NCBI RefSeq assembly: GCF_002934545.1
Contig: NZ_PTJA01000010.1
Span: 164,644-228,643, forward strand
From: Lacrimispora xylanisolvens
GTDB taxonomy: Bacteria > Bacillota > Clostridia > Lachnospirales > Lachnospiraceae
Direction of reading: 5' to 3'
DNA: 64,000 nt
The notes under the pieces were generated by a model, which did no database searches, had not been told where the DNA came from, and saw nothing but the letters and a program-made list of their open reading frames with translations. Shown here one piece after another: positions 34,924-45,372 of the stretch (the first letter of the stretch is position 1; each line of letters opens with the position of its first letter). The position numbers and the translations under genes are program-made.

Positions 34924-35868
34924 TTAATTAAAAGTGAATACAGTTCCGGTTTTCCCGTCCAAAGCTTCAATTGCCTTATCCAGAGAAGTGATAATTGCTT
35001 TCTTGGAGGGATTGGATCTTACAAACTTCATGGCTGCCTGCACCTTTGGAAGCATACTTCCGGGAGCAAACTGTCCCTCTTCGCAATATTTATTTGCTTC
35101 ATAGATACTTAAGTGATCCAGATCCTTCTGATCCGGTTTATTGTAATTAACTGCAACCTTCTCTACTTCAGTCAGAATCATAAGGATGTCTGCTTCTACC
35201 TGTTCAGCCAGAAGCTCTGCTGCAAAGTCCTTATCAATTACTGCTGCAGTTCCGCAAAGACAACCAGCCGGATGTTCAATAACCGGAATTCCGCCGCCTC
35301 CGCAGGTAATTACGATTGCTTTTGGCCAAAGCTCTTTGACTGCATCAATTTCCACAATTTTCTGCGGAAGGGGTGATGCAACAACTCTTCTGTATCCCCG
35401 GCCTGCATCTTCCTTCATTACGTATCCTTTTAATGCTGTCAGCTCATCGGCTTCTTCTTTTGAATAAAAAGGACCAATTGGTTTGGTTGGATTCTGGAAT
35501 GCAGGATCTTTCTCATTTACTACAACCTGAGTCGCAATGGTGACTACGGGGAAATTCTGATTTCTCTTATTCAGTGCATACTTCAGCGCCTGCTGCAGAT
35601 GATATCCGATATATCCCTGTGACATGGCTCCGCACACATCAAACGGCATTGGCGGTGTTACATCCTTTGCTGCTTCGGATGCCATAAGAATTCTTCCGAC
35701 CTGGGGTCCATTTCCATGTACAATGGCCATTTCATACCCGCGTTCGTTCATTTCTGCAATATACTCACAAGTCTTATGAACGACTGAAAGCTGAGCCTGC
35801 GCTGTTGCTTCTCCTTTTCCTGACTGAAGGGCATTACCGCCTAAGGCAAGAACTATTTTTACAGCCAC
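34924..35868 (-). CDS. aguC: Carbamate kinase
   Basis: A 314-residue kinase making ATP from carbamoyl phosphate and ADP, the energy-yielding step of agmatine catabolism. N-terminus VKIVLALGGNALQ, then AIVHGNGPQVGRI, VVASPLPQKIVE, ITCGGGGIPVIE, and MLPKVQAAMKFV. The start is GTG 35868, set by AAAGGAGG eight bases upstream; the ATG 57 bases earlier has no RBS and gives an atypical N-terminus. First gene of the agu operon, unlike Lactococcus, where aguC is last. Confidence 0.94.
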   Translation of the reverse strand: MAVKIVLALGGNALQSGKGEATAQAQLSVVHKTCEYIAEMNERGYEMAIVHGNGPQVGRILMASEAAKDVTPPMPFDVCGAMSQGYIGYHLQQALKYALNKRNQNFPVVTIATQVVVNEKDPAFQNPTKPIGPFYSKEEADELTALKGYVMKEDAGRGYRRVVASPLPQKIVEIDAVKELWPKAIVITCGGGGIPVIEHPAGCLCGTAAVIDKDFAAELLAEQVEADILMILTEVEKVAVNYNKPDQKDLDHLSIYEANKYCEEGQFAPGSMLPKVQAAMKFVRSNPSKKAIITSLDKAIEALDGKTGTVFTFN

Positions 35869-35979
35869 TGGTGAAACCTCCTTTATTTTGTTTTTGCTGT
35901 GATTGCCGATGTGAATCGCTCTCACAAGACGAAAATAGCAGTTTTCGGACCGGTTGAGAATGTAGCTAATGGGTAGAAT

Positions 35980-36039
35980 TTTATAACACTTTTTACCATT
36001 TTACACATAAACTTTTCTAAACTTTTGTGCATTTTGCAC
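35980..36039 (-). promoter_or_regulatory. Putative AguR-controlled promoter region of the agu operon
   Basis: On the minus strand a TATAAA -10 candidate (35985-35980) has no recognisable -35. Immediately upstream lie two 10-base direct repeats (TAAACTTTTC 36008-36017, TAAACTTTTG 36018-36027) and a perfect palindrome GTGCA-TTT-TGCAC (36027-36039). Helically phased repeats abutting the -35 position suit an activator site, presumably for AguR. Confidence 0.5.
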
Positions 36040-36070
36040 TAATGTTTTGTCGTTTTTTGTAATTTCGCAG

Positions 36071-36098
36071 TTGAAAAAAGTTTTTATTTTGTTATACT
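36071..36098 (+). promoter_or_regulatory. Sigma-A promoter of aguR
   Basis: TTGAAA (36071-36076), 16-base spacer, TATACT (36093-36098), about 40 bases before ATG 36141. One mismatch in each hexamer. Confidence 0.7.
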
Positions 36099-36140
36099 GA
36101 TAATAACTTACAAAAAGCGGCTTACGAACTGGAGGCACAT

Positions 36141-37157
36141 ATGGAAAAGGGTGTTAGCTTTCTCTACAATTTGTTTATAATCATTGTCTATTCCGGCATT
36201 ATGTGGATGTCATTTTTTCTGTTTCTAAATGGAAAAGATAAAATTCTGCTTTGGATCGGGATTATTTACTCGGCAATTATAATAGATGATATTGTGACTT
36301 TCGCATCAGAACAGTTTCAGAGTTTTGCAGAAAACTATAATCGGATTTTTATGATCGTACCAACTCATAAGACATTAATTTATTTAACAATGTCACTTGG
36401 TTACCTGATCATATTTAAGAACCTGATCAATAAAAAAATAACCTGGTATGACTTCAGTATTCTTGGCATCTATGTAACTTTCATGTTTTTCATCCCTGTT
36501 TTGGATAACAGTGCATGGAAGATCTTTCTCTACTACCTGCCAAGCCAGCTTTACAATGCCTATGTAGGTGCAGAGGTTTTATGGACAATAAAAAAGAACC
36601 CTGAATTTTATCAGGGCTCCTTCTATCAATGGTGCAGATTGCTTTTTTGCTTCACTATTATTATGAACCTGTGTATTATCGCGGAAGATTCCATTGTAAT
36701 TTTTCATTTTGATGTGTATTCCAAATACTATATCAATATGAATAACAGAAGTATCACCTCCGATATTATGTATCTGACCCACGCTGCATTCTCCGCTTGT
36801 TATTTAATGTATTATCTAAAAACTTCACTGCGGAACAATACAATTGTGAATTCTGTAAACAGCCATACTCACTCCAGCCTGCCTTCTGATATTGAAGAAA
36901 GCATTCTGCATCGTTTCTGTGAGACCTACCATTTAACAATCAGAGAACGTGAAATTTTAAAAGTACTGCTCTTAGATAAAACCAATCAGGAGATCAGCGA
37001 TGATTTATTCATCTCTCTTGGAACAGCGAAAACCCACGTCCATAACATCTTTCAGAAAATAGGCGTAGTAAAACGCCCCCAGCTTCTGAATATATACGAC
37101 ACCTTCCGGAAAGACCAGCTGAATGCAAAGCCGGAAAATGAAACACCGTCCCCGTAG
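36141..37157 (+). CDS. aguR: Membrane-bound LuxR-type regulator, AguR-like
   Basis: A 338-residue protein with seven or so N-terminal hydrophobic helices (about 8-250) and a C-terminal LuxR/GerE helix-turn-helix (about 262-325: HLTIREREILKVLLLDKTNQEISDDLFISLGTAKTHVHNIFQKIG). It lacks a receiver domain, so it is a one-component membrane sensor like Lactococcus/Enterococcus AguR. It is divergent from the agu operon and probably activates it in response to external agmatine. Its stop codon lies inside its own terminator hairpin. Confidence 0.85.
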   Translation: MEKGVSFLYNLFIIIVYSGIMWMSFFLFLNGKDKILLWIGIIYSAIIIDDIVTFASEQFQSFAENYNRIFMIVPTHKTLIYLTMSLGYLIIFKNLINKKITWYDFSILGIYVTFMFFIPVLDNSAWKIFLYYLPSQLYNAYVGAEVLWTIKKNPEFYQGSFYQWCRLLFCFTIIMNLCIIAEDSIVIFHFDVYSKYYINMNNRSITSDIMYLTHAAFSACYLMYYLKTSLRNNTIVNSVNSHTHSSLPSDIEESILHRFCETYHLTIREREILKVLLLDKTNQEISDDLFISLGTAKTHVHNIFQKIGVVKRPQLLNIYDTFRKDQLNAKPENETPSP

Positions 37158-37186
37158 CCTGCTGGCTTCGGGAACGGTGTTTTTTA
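37143..37186 (+). terminator. Terminator overlapping the aguR stop
   Basis: Stem ACACCGT-CCCG-GCC / GGC-CGGG-ACGGTGT with small internal loops, followed by TTTTTT. The TAG stop at 37155-37157 is inside the left arm. Confidence 0.88.
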
Positions 37187-38422
37187 TTTCAGCATATGAA
37201 TAAACAGCCCACTTCTTAACTTTGGTTCAAACCAGGTAGATTTTGGCGGCATTAACAGTCCTGCATCCGCAACGGAGAACAGTTCTCCAATTGAGGTGGG
37301 ATACATGGAAAACGCCACTGTCATATCTTCTGCACAGCGTTTTTCCAGTTCCTTTAATCCACGGATTCCTCCGATAAAATCAACCCGCTTATCCGTTCTC
37401 GGATCTCCGATTCCCAAAATGGGACCTAAGAGATTGTCCTGTAAAATAGATACGTCAAGGCCTTTTACCGGATCCTCGCTCATTAACACTGGCTTTGCCT
37501 TTAAGCAATACCAGGTATTATTGAGATACATTCCGAAGGTTCCTTTTTCAGTTGGACCATAAGCCTCTTCTCCCACAGAAGTTACGGTAAATCCATTGGA
37601 GAGTTCCGCAAGGAATGCTTCCTGGGATAATCCGTTTAAATCCTTTACCACACGGTTATAAGGAAGAATCATCAGCTGGTCATCGGGAAAAAGTACGGAC
37701 AGGAAGAAATTAAATTCTTCCTCTCCCGTATATCCGCTGGTCTCTTCCCGTCTCTTTAAACCTACTTTTACAGCAGACGCAGCACGGTGATGTCCGTCGG
37801 CGATATAGGTAGCTGGAATGTGCAGAAAGCTTTCTTCTATCATCCCCACGGTTTCGGGATCTGCGATTTTCCATACTTTATGACTGATTCCGTCATCTGC
37901 GGTAAAATCATAGAGCGGTTCTGTCTTCTTTTTTTCTTCCACCAGCCGGTTAATATCCTCAACGGAACGGTAGGCCAGGAAGATGGGACCAGTCTGGGCA
38001 TCTGTGGTATCCACGTGGCGGATTCTGTCCAGTTCCTTTTCCTCCCTGGTATTTTCGTGCTTTTTAATCACACCATTTACATAGTCATCAATGGATGAAC
38101 AGGCCACAATTCCGGTCTGGCTTCTTCCTTCCATAATCAGCTCATAAATGTAATACGCCTTTGTCCCGTCCAGCTCAAAGGTTCCATCTTTCATCCAGTC
38201 CTTCAGCAGGGCTGCCGCCTTTTCATAAACGCGGTCATCGTATATATCGATATCCTGTGAAAACTGTGTTTCCGGGCGGTCAATATTTAAAAATGATTTT
38301 GGATTCTCAGCCGTTATCTCACAGGCTTCCTTCCGGTTATATACGTCGTAAGGAAGGGCCGCCACCAGGCTGGCCTCTTCCTTATTGGGTCTAACACATT
38401 GAAATGGTTTTACGATTGCCAT
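37184..38422 (-). CDS. DUF1015 family protein
   Basis: A 412-residue protein of unknown biochemical role. The conserved start MAIVKPFQCVRPNKEEASLVAALPYDVYNRKEA and the motif YIADGHHRAASA (about 213-224) are visible; the latter looks catalytic or ligand-binding. It lies 10 bases downstream of serA, and the association of DUF1015 with serC-serA in Clostridia suggests a role linked to serine metabolism (inference). Confidence 0.88.
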   Translation of the reverse strand: MAIVKPFQCVRPNKEEASLVAALPYDVYNRKEACEITAENPKSFLNIDRPETQFSQDIDIYDDRVYEKAAALLKDWMKDGTFELDGTKAYYIYELIMEGRSQTGIVACSSIDDYVNGVIKKHENTREEKELDRIRHVDTTDAQTGPIFLAYRSVEDINRLVEEKKKTEPLYDFTADDGISHKVWKIADPETVGMIEESFLHIPATYIADGHHRAASAVKVGLKRREETSGYTGEEEFNFFLSVLFPDDQLMILPYNRVVKDLNGLSQEAFLAELSNGFTVTSVGEEAYGPTEKGTFGMYLNNTWYCLKAKPVLMSEDPVKGLDVSILQDNLLGPILGIGDPRTDKRVDFIGGIRGLKELEKRCAEDMTVAFSMYPTSIGELFSVADAGLLMPPKSTWFEPKLRSGLFIHMLK

Positions 38423-38432
38423 GATTTCTCCC

Positions 38433-39596
38433 CTATTTGATTACTCTGACCCGTATTACGCCTTTAATGGCATTCAGTTTCTGAATGCTTACGGCATCCG
38501 GTACATTCTCCAGATCAAGGAGAGTATATGCATATTTTTCACGGCTCTTATTGGTCATGTCGGAGATATTCACATTACCGGCTGCCAGTGTTCCTGTAAT
38601 CTGTCCGATCATGTTGGGGATATTTAAATGCAGGACTGCAATACGGCTTGCAGCGTTGCAGATTCCCATATCACAGGCAGGAAAATTTACGGAATTACGG
38701 ATATTGCCATTGTCAATATAATCCATGATCTCTTCCACTGCCATCTTCGCACAGTTATCTTCTGATTCCTCTGTAGAAGCTCCAAGATGAGGAATGACGA
38801 TGGCGCCTTCCATATGCACTGAAGTTGGATTTGGGAAATCTGTTACATATTTTTTAATCTTACCGGACTTTAAGGCTTCCGCCATATCCGCCTCATTCAC
38901 CAGAATGTCTCTGGCAAAGTTGAGAACCACTGCACCATATTTCATATTATCGAAGGCTGCTTTATTGATCATTCCCTTTGTTGCATCCACTAACGGCACA
39001 TGAAGGGTAATGTAATCACACTCTTTATAAATCGTTTCCACAGCAGTAATATGTTTTACATTTCTTGAAAGTCTCCAGGCAGCGTTAACTGAGATGAAGG
39101 GGTCGTATCCGTACACATCCATTCCAAGGGAAGAGCAGGCATTGGCAACCTCTGCACCGATGGCGCCAAGACCAATCACTCCAAGCTTCTTGCCTCTGAT
39201 TTCGCATCCGGCAAATGCACTTTTGGCTTTTTCCGCAGATTTTGAGATGTTTTCATCTTCCTGATTTTCCTTACACCAGCGGATTCCGCCTTCAATATCA
39301 CGGGAAGCTAACATCAGTCCTGCGATTACCAGCTCCTTTACTCCGTTTGCATTGGCTCCTGGTGTATTAAATACCACGATTCCCTCTGCAGCACATGCCT
39401 CTAAAGGAATGTTATTGACACCTGCTCCAGCTCTTGCAATTGCAAGAAGCCCGTCGGGGAGTGCCATCTCATGCATGGAAGCACTTCTGACAAGGACGCC
39501 ATCTGCACCTTCCATCTGATTTGTAAGCTCATACTCTTCTGTTAATAATGCGGTTCCATATGTAGAAATCGCATTAAGGCAATGAATTTTTTTCAT
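38433..39596 (-). CDS. serA: D-3-phosphoglycerate dehydrogenase
   Basis: A 387-residue NAD-dependent enzyme catalysing the first step of phosphorylated serine synthesis. NAD fingerprint GVIGLGAIGAEVANA, catalytic Arg in NFARD, and His in IPHLGASTEESEDNC. A C-terminal ACT domain (about 315-387, VLHLNIPNMIGQITGTLAAGNVNISDM) suggests serine feedback. AAAGGAG before ATG 39596. Directly follows serC. Confidence 0.94.
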   Translation of the reverse strand: MKKIHCLNAISTYGTALLTEEYELTNQMEGADGVLVRSASMHEMALPDGLLAIARAGAGVNNIPLEACAAEGIVVFNTPGANANGVKELVIAGLMLASRDIEGGIRWCKENQEDENISKSAEKAKSAFAGCEIRGKKLGVIGLGAIGAEVANACSSLGMDVYGYDPFISVNAAWRLSRNVKHITAVETIYKECDYITLHVPLVDATKGMINKAAFDNMKYGAVVLNFARDILVNEADMAEALKSGKIKKYVTDFPNPTSVHMEGAIVIPHLGASTEESEDNCAKMAVEEIMDYIDNGNIRNSVNFPACDMGICNAASRIAVLHLNIPNMIGQITGTLAAGNVNISDMTNKSREKYAYTLLDLENVPDAVSIQKLNAIKGVIRVRVIK

Positions 39597-39611
39597 GGCT
39601 GTGATCTCCTT

Positions 39612-40706
39612 TCAGTCTGCCTGTACTGTATGTTTTTCTTCAAAGTCTCTCATAAAGGAAACCAGCTTTTCCACTCCTTCTAAAGGCATGGCGTTATAAA
39701 TGCTGGCACGCATACCGCCTACGGATCTGTGACCTTTTAAGTTCTCAAATCCCGCAGCTTTTGACTCTTTCACAAATAAAGCATCCAGTTCTTCATTGCC
39801 GGTAACAAAAGGTACATTCATAAGAGAACGATCCTTTTCAACCACAGTGCCGTGAAACATCTTACTCTGATCCAGAAAATCATAAAGAATTGCTGCTTTC
39901 TTTTCATTAATCTTTTTCATTGCTTCCAGGCCGCCTAAGTTCTTTAACCACTTAAATACCTTGCCGCAGATATAGATTCCATAGGCAGGCGGTGTATTAT
40001 AAAGGGATTTTGCATCTGCATGAGTCTTATAACGCAGCATGGTAGGTGTCTCTTTTAAAACGTCCTCCCGGATTAAATCTTCCCGGATAATGACAATTAC
40101 TACACCGGCCGGTCCCACATTTTTCTGAGCTCCGGCGAAAATAAGTCCATACTTACTCACATCGACAGGTTCCGATAAGAAGCAGGAGGAGAGGTCTGCT
40201 ACCAGTATTTTACCTTTCGTGTCAGGCAGTGTTTTAAATTTGGTTCCGTAAATGGTGTTATTTTCACAGATATATACGTAATCCGCATCTTCTGAGATAG
40301 GAAGATCGGAAACATCCGGTATATAACTGAATGTTTTATCAGCACTGGAAGCTACTGCATTGGCTGTACCATAAAGTTTTGCCTCCTGGTACGCTTTCTT
40401 TGCCCACTGTCCGGTGATGATATAATCTCCAACCCCATTCTGAAATAAATTCATGGGAACCATGGCAAACTGCTGGGACGCTCCGCCCTGTAAAAACAGC
40501 ACCTTGTAATTATCCGGAATTGACAATAAGTCTCTTAAATCAGCTTCGGCTTCATTGATGATGGTTTCATAAGCCTTAGATCGGTGACTCATTTCCATAA
40601 CCGACATTCCGGTTCCCTTATAATCCATCATCTCATCTGCTGCTTCTTTTAAGACTTCTTCCGGCAGGACTGCAGGTCCTGCAGAAAAATTGTACACTCT
40701 GCTCAT
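39612..40706 (-). CDS. serC: Phosphoserine aminotransferase
   Basis: A 364-residue PLP aminotransferase converting 3-phosphohydroxypyruvate and glutamate to phosphoserine. N-terminus YNFSAGPAVLPEEVL, PLP lysine in FAGAQKNVGPAG (about K197), and C-terminal GHRSVGGMRASIYNAMP. AGGAGGAAG before ATG 40706. Sits 48 bases after ilvB and 15 before serA. No serB lies in the window. Confidence 0.95.
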   Translation of the reverse strand: MSRVYNFSAGPAVLPEEVLKEAADEMMDYKGTGMSVMEMSHRSKAYETIINEAEADLRDLLSIPDNYKVLFLQGGASQQFAMVPMNLFQNGVGDYIITGQWAKKAYQEAKLYGTANAVASSADKTFSYIPDVSDLPISEDADYVYICENNTIYGTKFKTLPDTKGKILVADLSSCFLSEPVDVSKYGLIFAGAQKNVGPAGVVIVIIREDLIREDVLKETPTMLRYKTHADAKSLYNTPPAYGIYICGKVFKWLKNLGGLEAMKKINEKKAAILYDFLDQSKMFHGTVVEKDRSLMNVPFVTGNEELDALFVKESKAAGFENLKGHRSVGGMRASIYNAMPLEGVEKLVSFMRDFEEKHTVQAD

Positions 40707-40754
40707 ATCTCTTCCTCCTCAAATTCGGGACTCTTATCCCTTACCTTACTGATA

Positions 40755-42434
40755 TTAGATCTTTAAATCTTCTTCGTCAAATGCATCCTCGATGGGGGCT
40801 CCCGGAGAAACCATGGGGAATACCTTATCATCGCAATGAATCTGACAATCTATAACAACAGGAACATTAAGGGCAATGGCTTCTTTTAAGACTTCTTCAA
40901 ACTCTTCTTTTCCGGTAACCCGGTAAGCCTTTGCTCCCATTCCTTCTGCTATCTTAACAAAATCAACCTGGTCATTAAGAACTGTATGTGAATACCTCTT
41001 TCCATAGAACAGGGTCTGCCACTGACGCACCATACCCAGTACATGATTGTTTAATACAACCTGGATAATGGGGATGTTATAACGGGTTGCAGTAGCAATC
41101 TCGTTTAAATTCATACGGAAACACCCGTCTCCTGCCACATTGATGACTGTTTTGTCCTTACAGCCCATCTTCGCACCAAGGGAAGCACCAAGACCATATC
41201 CCATGGTACCGAGCCCTCCTGAAGTGATAAAGCTTCTGGGCTTTTTATACTGATAGTACTGTGCCGCCCACATCTGGTGCTGACCTACCTCTGTGGTGAT
41301 AATGGCATCTCCTTTTGTTACCTCATAGATCTTTTCTATAATATAGGGACCGGTCAGAATACTCTTCTCATAGCGCATGGGATACATATCCTTCAGGCGG
41401 TCAATATGAGCAACCCATTCCTCATGATTAATGGGATCCAGCCTCGCATTTAATTTTCTTAAAATGGATTTCACATCACCAATTACACTGGCATAAGCCT
41501 TTACATTTTTATTGATCTCAGCCGGGTCCACATCAAAATGCAGAATCTTTGCATTTCTGGCAAAGCGGGATGCGTTGCCGGTTACCCGGTCACTGAATCT
41601 GGCTCCGATTACGATTAAAAGATCGCATTCGGTAATACCAAAATTAGATGTCTTGGTTCCGTGCATGCCAACCATTCCGGTATAGAGCTCATCCGTTCCG
41701 TCAAAAGCACCTTTGCCCATCAGACTGTCTGCAACCGGTGCCTGAATTTTATGAGCAAAAGAAGCAAGTTCATCCGAAGCATTGGCAATGACTGCGCCTC
41801 CGCCTACAAAAATGTAGGGCTTTTGTGATTTGCGGATTAACTGCAGCGCCTGCTCTAAATCCTCTTCCAATATGGTATCTTCCTGACGGATGATTGGCTC
41901 CGGTTCCTTCTCTTCATACTCGTAAGAACTGGCAGTCACATCCTTTGTTATATCAATTAACACAGGGCCTGGTCTGCCGGTCTGGGCAATCTTAAATGCC
42001 CTGCGGATGGTATCTGCCAGTTTACTGATGTCTTTAACAATGAAATTATATTTTGTGATAGGCATGGTAACGCCGGCAATGTCAATCTCCTGAAAGGAGT
42101 CTCTGCCAAGGAGACCCACCGCTACGTTGCAGGTGATGGCTACCATGGGAACGGAATCCATAAATGCAGTCGCGATTCCAGTTACCAGGTTGGTTGCCCC
42201 GGGTCCTGAGGTCGCCAGACATACTCCTACTCTTCCGGTTGCTCTCGCATAACCGTCCGCTGCATGGGCCGCTCCCTGTTCATGAGAGGTAAGTATATGG
42301 GTGATCTCATCCTGATGCTTATAAAGAGCATCATATATATTTAAAATGGTGCCGCCCGGATATCCGAAAACGGTATCCACGCCTTGTTCCTTCAAGCACT
42401 CGATTACGATCTCTGCTCCAGTTATTGTCTTCAT
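40755..42434 (-). CDS. ilvB: Acetolactate synthase, large (catalytic) subunit
   Basis: A 559-residue ThDP enzyme for the first common step of branched-chain amino acid synthesis. The glutamate of LTSHEQGAAHAADGYARATGR activates ThDP, and NVAGDGCFRMNLNEIATATRYNIPIIQVVLNN is the ThDP/Mg motif. The YGKRYSH and AYRVTGKEEFE regions match IlvB. ATG 42434 with AAAAGGAG is the start; the frame to 42500 overlaps ilvD needlessly. No ilvN regulatory-subunit gene is adjacent. Confidence 0.94.
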   Translation of the reverse strand: MKTITGAEIVIECLKEQGVDTVFGYPGGTILNIYDALYKHQDEITHILTSHEQGAAHAADGYARATGRVGVCLATSGPGATNLVTGIATAFMDSVPMVAITCNVAVGLLGRDSFQEIDIAGVTMPITKYNFIVKDISKLADTIRRAFKIAQTGRPGPVLIDITKDVTASSYEYEEKEPEPIIRQEDTILEEDLEQALQLIRKSQKPYIFVGGGAVIANASDELASFAHKIQAPVADSLMGKGAFDGTDELYTGMVGMHGTKTSNFGITECDLLIVIGARFSDRVTGNASRFARNAKILHFDVDPAEINKNVKAYASVIGDVKSILRKLNARLDPINHEEWVAHIDRLKDMYPMRYEKSILTGPYIIEKIYEVTKGDAIITTEVGQHQMWAAQYYQYKKPRSFITSGGLGTMGYGLGASLGAKMGCKDKTVINVAGDGCFRMNLNEIATATRYNIPIIQVVLNNHVLGMVRQWQTLFYGKRYSHTVLNDQVDFVKIAEGMGAKAYRVTGKEEFEEVLKEAIALNVPVVIDCQIHCDDKVFPMVSPGAPIEDAFDEEDLKI

Positions 42435-42450
42435 AAGCTGCTCCTTTTCT

Positions 42451-44112
42451 TTATATTTCCAGGATTGCCCCACGGCTTGCCGGGGCTGCCATAGCCGCAT
42501 ATCTTGCCAGATATCCGGAAGTAACTAAAGGCTTCCTTGGCTGCCATTTTTCCTTTCTGGCTGCCATCTCTTCTTCAGATACTTTTACATCCAGTCTGTG
42601 GTTGTCAATATCAATGGATATGATGTCGCCTTCCTCCACCAGTGCGATGGGGCCGCCCACAGCTGCCTCTGGACAGGTATGGCCGATGGAAGCTCCTCTG
42701 GAAGCTCCGCTGAACCGTCCGTCTGTAATAAGCGCTACAGTGGAGCCAAGTCCCATACCAGCAATGGCTGAGGTTGGGTTTAACATTTCTCTCATTCCAG
42801 GGCCGCCTTTTGGACCTTCATAACGGATTACTACCACGTCTCCTGCAACGATCTTTCCACCCTTGATTGCTTCAATGGCATCCTCTTCACAGTCAAAGAC
42901 TCTTGCAGGACCTTCGTGTTTTAACATTTCAGGAGCAACGGCAGAACGTTTTACAACTGCACTGTCCGGTGCTAAATTACCTTTTAATATGGCAATACCG
43001 CCGGTGCTGCTATAGGGATTCTCCACCGGGCGAATCACTTCGGGATCTTTATTTACACATCCCTTAATGTTCTCTCCCACTGTTTTTCCAGTTGCCGTAA
43101 TACAGTCCAGTTCTAAAAGTCCCAGCTTGCTGATCTCATTCATGACTGCGTAAATCCCGCCTGCCTCGTTTAAATCTTCTATATAAGTAGGGCCAGCCGG
43201 AGCAAGGTGGCAAAGGTTAGGAGTTTTGGCACTGATCTCATTGGCAAGCTCCAGATTTAAGTCCACGCCTGCTTCATGTGCGATAGCCGGAAGATGAAGC
43301 ATACTGTTGGTGCTGCATCCAAGAGCCATATCCATGGTAAGCGCATTTCTAAATGCCTTTTCACTCATAATGTCACGAGGGCATATATTTTTCTTTAACA
43401 GCTCCATAACCGCCATACCTGCATGTTTTGCAAGCTTTAAACGCTCGGAGTAAACGGCCGGAATAGTTCCATTGCCCTTTAAGCCCATACCCAGAACCTC
43501 TGTTAAACAATTCATACTGTTAGCCGTATACATACCGGAACAGGAACCACAGGTCGGACATGCCTTCTGCTCATATTCCTTTACATCCTCTTCCGTCATC
43601 TTACCCGCAGTATAAGCTCCTACTGCTTCAAACATGCTGGAAAGGCTGGTCTTATGACCCTGCACACGTCCAGCCAACATTGGTCCGCCACTGACGAACA
43701 CTGTAGGTATGTTAATGCGTGCTGCTGCCATTAAAAGTCCGGGAACATTTTTATCACAATTGGGTACCATAACCAGAGCATCAAAGGCATGGGCTCTTGC
43801 AAGACATTCCGTGGAGTCTGCAACCAAATCCCTGGTGACCAGTGAATACTTCATACCAATATGACCCATGGCAATTCCGTCACAGACTGCAATGGCAGGA
43901 ACCATGACCGGTGTTCCGCCCGCCATGGCAACTCCCATTTTGACGGCATCGACTATTTTATCCAGATTCATATGGCCTGGTACGATTTCATTATAGGAAC
44001 TGACAATACCAATTAAAGGCCTTTCCATCTCTTCCTCTGTCATTCCCAGCGCATTAAAAAGGGAACGATGAGGTGCCTGCTGCATACCTTTTTTAACTGA
44101 ATCACTTTTCAT
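42451..44112 (-). CDS. ilvD: Dihydroxy-acid dehydratase
   Basis: A 553-residue Fe-S dehydratase that forms the 2-keto acids of valine and isoleucine. Cluster cysteines in PNCDKNVPG and [19 protein letters not shown], plus [25 protein letters not shown] is one base from a GTG at 44121 but ten from ATG 44112, so the ATG is preferred. The gap to ilvB is 16 bases. Confidence 0.95.
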   Translation of the reverse strand: MKSDSVKKGMQQAPHRSLFNALGMTEEEMERPLIGIVSSYNEIVPGHMNLDKIVDAVKMGVAMAGGTPVMVPAIAVCDGIAMGHIGMKYSLVTRDLVADSTECLARAHAFDALVMVPNCDKNVPGLLMAAARINIPTVFVSGGPMLAGRVQGHKTSLSSMFEAVGAYTAGKMTEEDVKEYEQKACPTCGSCSGMYTANSMNCLTEVLGMGLKGNGTIPAVYSERLKLAKHAGMAVMELLKKNICPRDIMSEKAFRNALTMDMALGCSTNSMLHLPAIAHEAGVDLNLELANEISAKTPNLCHLAPAGPTYIEDLNEAGGIYAVMNEISKLGLLELDCITATGKTVGENIKGCVNKDPEVIRPVENPYSSTGGIAILKGNLAPDSAVVKRSAVAPEMLKHEGPARVFDCEEDAIEAIKGGKIVAGDVVVIRYEGPKGGPGMREMLNPTSAIAGMGLGSTVALITDGRFSGASRGASIGHTCPEAAVGGPIALVEEGDIISIDIDNHRLDVKVSEEEMAARKEKWQPRKPLVTSGYLARYAAMAAPASRGAILEI

Positions 44113-44162
44113 CTGCTGCACACTCCTTTTCTTTTTTCATAACTTTCTGATTATATGGAAAT

Positions 44163-44201
44163 CCGGGAGCGTATAAAATCAGATGTTTTATCCGCTTCCG
44201 G
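44163..44201. other. Intercistronic stem-loop between leuB and ilvD
   Basis: Imperfect 16-base arms (CCGGGAGCGTATAAAA / TTTTATCCGCTTCCGG) with a 7-base loop and no U-run on the minus strand. It is more likely an mRNA processing or stability element than a terminator. Confidence 0.4.
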
Positions 44202-44238
44202 CAATTTTTAACTATTAAATTGTTGGGTGCCAGATGAG

Positions 44239-45324
44239 CTAAATAATCCGCTCTGCGATTAAATCACCCATTTCTGTTGTAGACACCTTTTTAAACCCAT
44301 CAGAGTAAATGTCTCCGGTCCGGTATCCTTCTTTCAAAACCTGCTCCACGGCTGCTTCCACAGCATCTGCTTCCCTGTCTAAATCAAAGGAATACCGAAG
44401 CATCATGGCTGCAGAGAGAATGGTTGCGATTGGATTTGCAATGTTTTTTCCTGCGATATCAGGTGCAGAACCGTGACTAGGTTCATACATGCCAAATTTG
44501 CTTTCATTCATACTGGCTGAGGAGAGCATTCCGATGGATCCTGTAATCATACTGGCTTCATCGGATAATATATCTCCGAACATGTTCTCCGTGAGAATCA
44601 CATCAAACTGTCCCGGATTCATCACCAGCTGCATGGCACAGTTGTCTACCAGCATATGATTCAGTGTCACTTCCGGATAATCCTGTGCCACCTCTTCCAC
44701 CACTTTTCTCCAAAGTCTGGAGGAATCCAGTACATTGGCCTTATCTACGCTGATGACCTGCTTTTTCCGCTTCATGGCAATATCAAACGCCTTCACTGCT
44801 ATTCTGCGGATCTCATTCTCATTATAGGTAAGAGTATCCACTGCAGTCATCACGCCGTCCACCTCTTTGGTGTAACGATCTCCGAAGTAGAGTCCCCCGG
44901 TGAGTTCTCTCATGATGACCATATCAAAACCGTCTCCGATAATCTCTTTTTTTAAAGGACAGGCATCAGCCAGCTCTTTATAAAGATAGGCGGGTCGGAT
45001 ATTTGCAAATAAATTAAGACCTTTACGGATGGCTAGCAGCCCCGCTTCAGGTCTCAGATTCGGTGCCACATCGTACCATTTTGAATTTCCCACATTCCCC
45101 CCGACTGCACCAAGGAGAACGGAGTCGCTTTTTTTTGCTGTTTCCAATGCTTCGTCCGTTAATGGGACGCCGTAGGTATCAATGGATATCCCTCCCATTA
45201 AGACTTCTGTATAATCAAACAGGTGGTGATAAACTGCCCCAACCTTATCTAATATCTTTCTCGCCTCTCCAATGATTTCAGGCCCTATCCCGTCGCCAGG
45301 GATTACTGCAATGTTATAGTTCAT
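44239..45324 (-). CDS. leuB: 3-isopropylmalate dehydrogenase
   Basis: A 361-residue NAD-dependent decarboxylating dehydrogenase of leucine synthesis. GDGIGPEI near the N-terminus, [20 protein letters not shown], the metal site [32 protein letters not shown], and [22 protein letters not shown] C-terminal block. First gene of the leuB-ilvD-ilvB-serC-serA-DUF1015 operon. leuA, leuC and leuD are not in the window. Confidence 0.95.
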   Translation of the reverse strand: MNYNIAVIPGDGIGPEIIGEARKILDKVGAVYHHLFDYTEVLMGGISIDTYGVPLTDEALETAKKSDSVLLGAVGGNVGNSKWYDVAPNLRPEAGLLAIRKGLNLFANIRPAYLYKELADACPLKKEIIGDGFDMVIMRELTGGLYFGDRYTKEVDGVMTAVDTLTYNENEIRRIAVKAFDIAMKRKKQVISVDKANVLDSSRLWRKVVEEVAQDYPEVTLNHMLVDNCAMQLVMNPGQFDVILTENMFGDILSDEASMITGSIGMLSSASMNESKFGMYEPSHGSAPDIAGKNIANPIATILSAAMMLRYSFDLDREADAVEAAVEQVLKEGYRTGDIYSDGFKKVSTTEMGDLIAERII

Positions 45325-45372
45325 TTGTACTCTCCCTCTGTGTCACTGTAATCTGCTGATATATTTCTTCTC

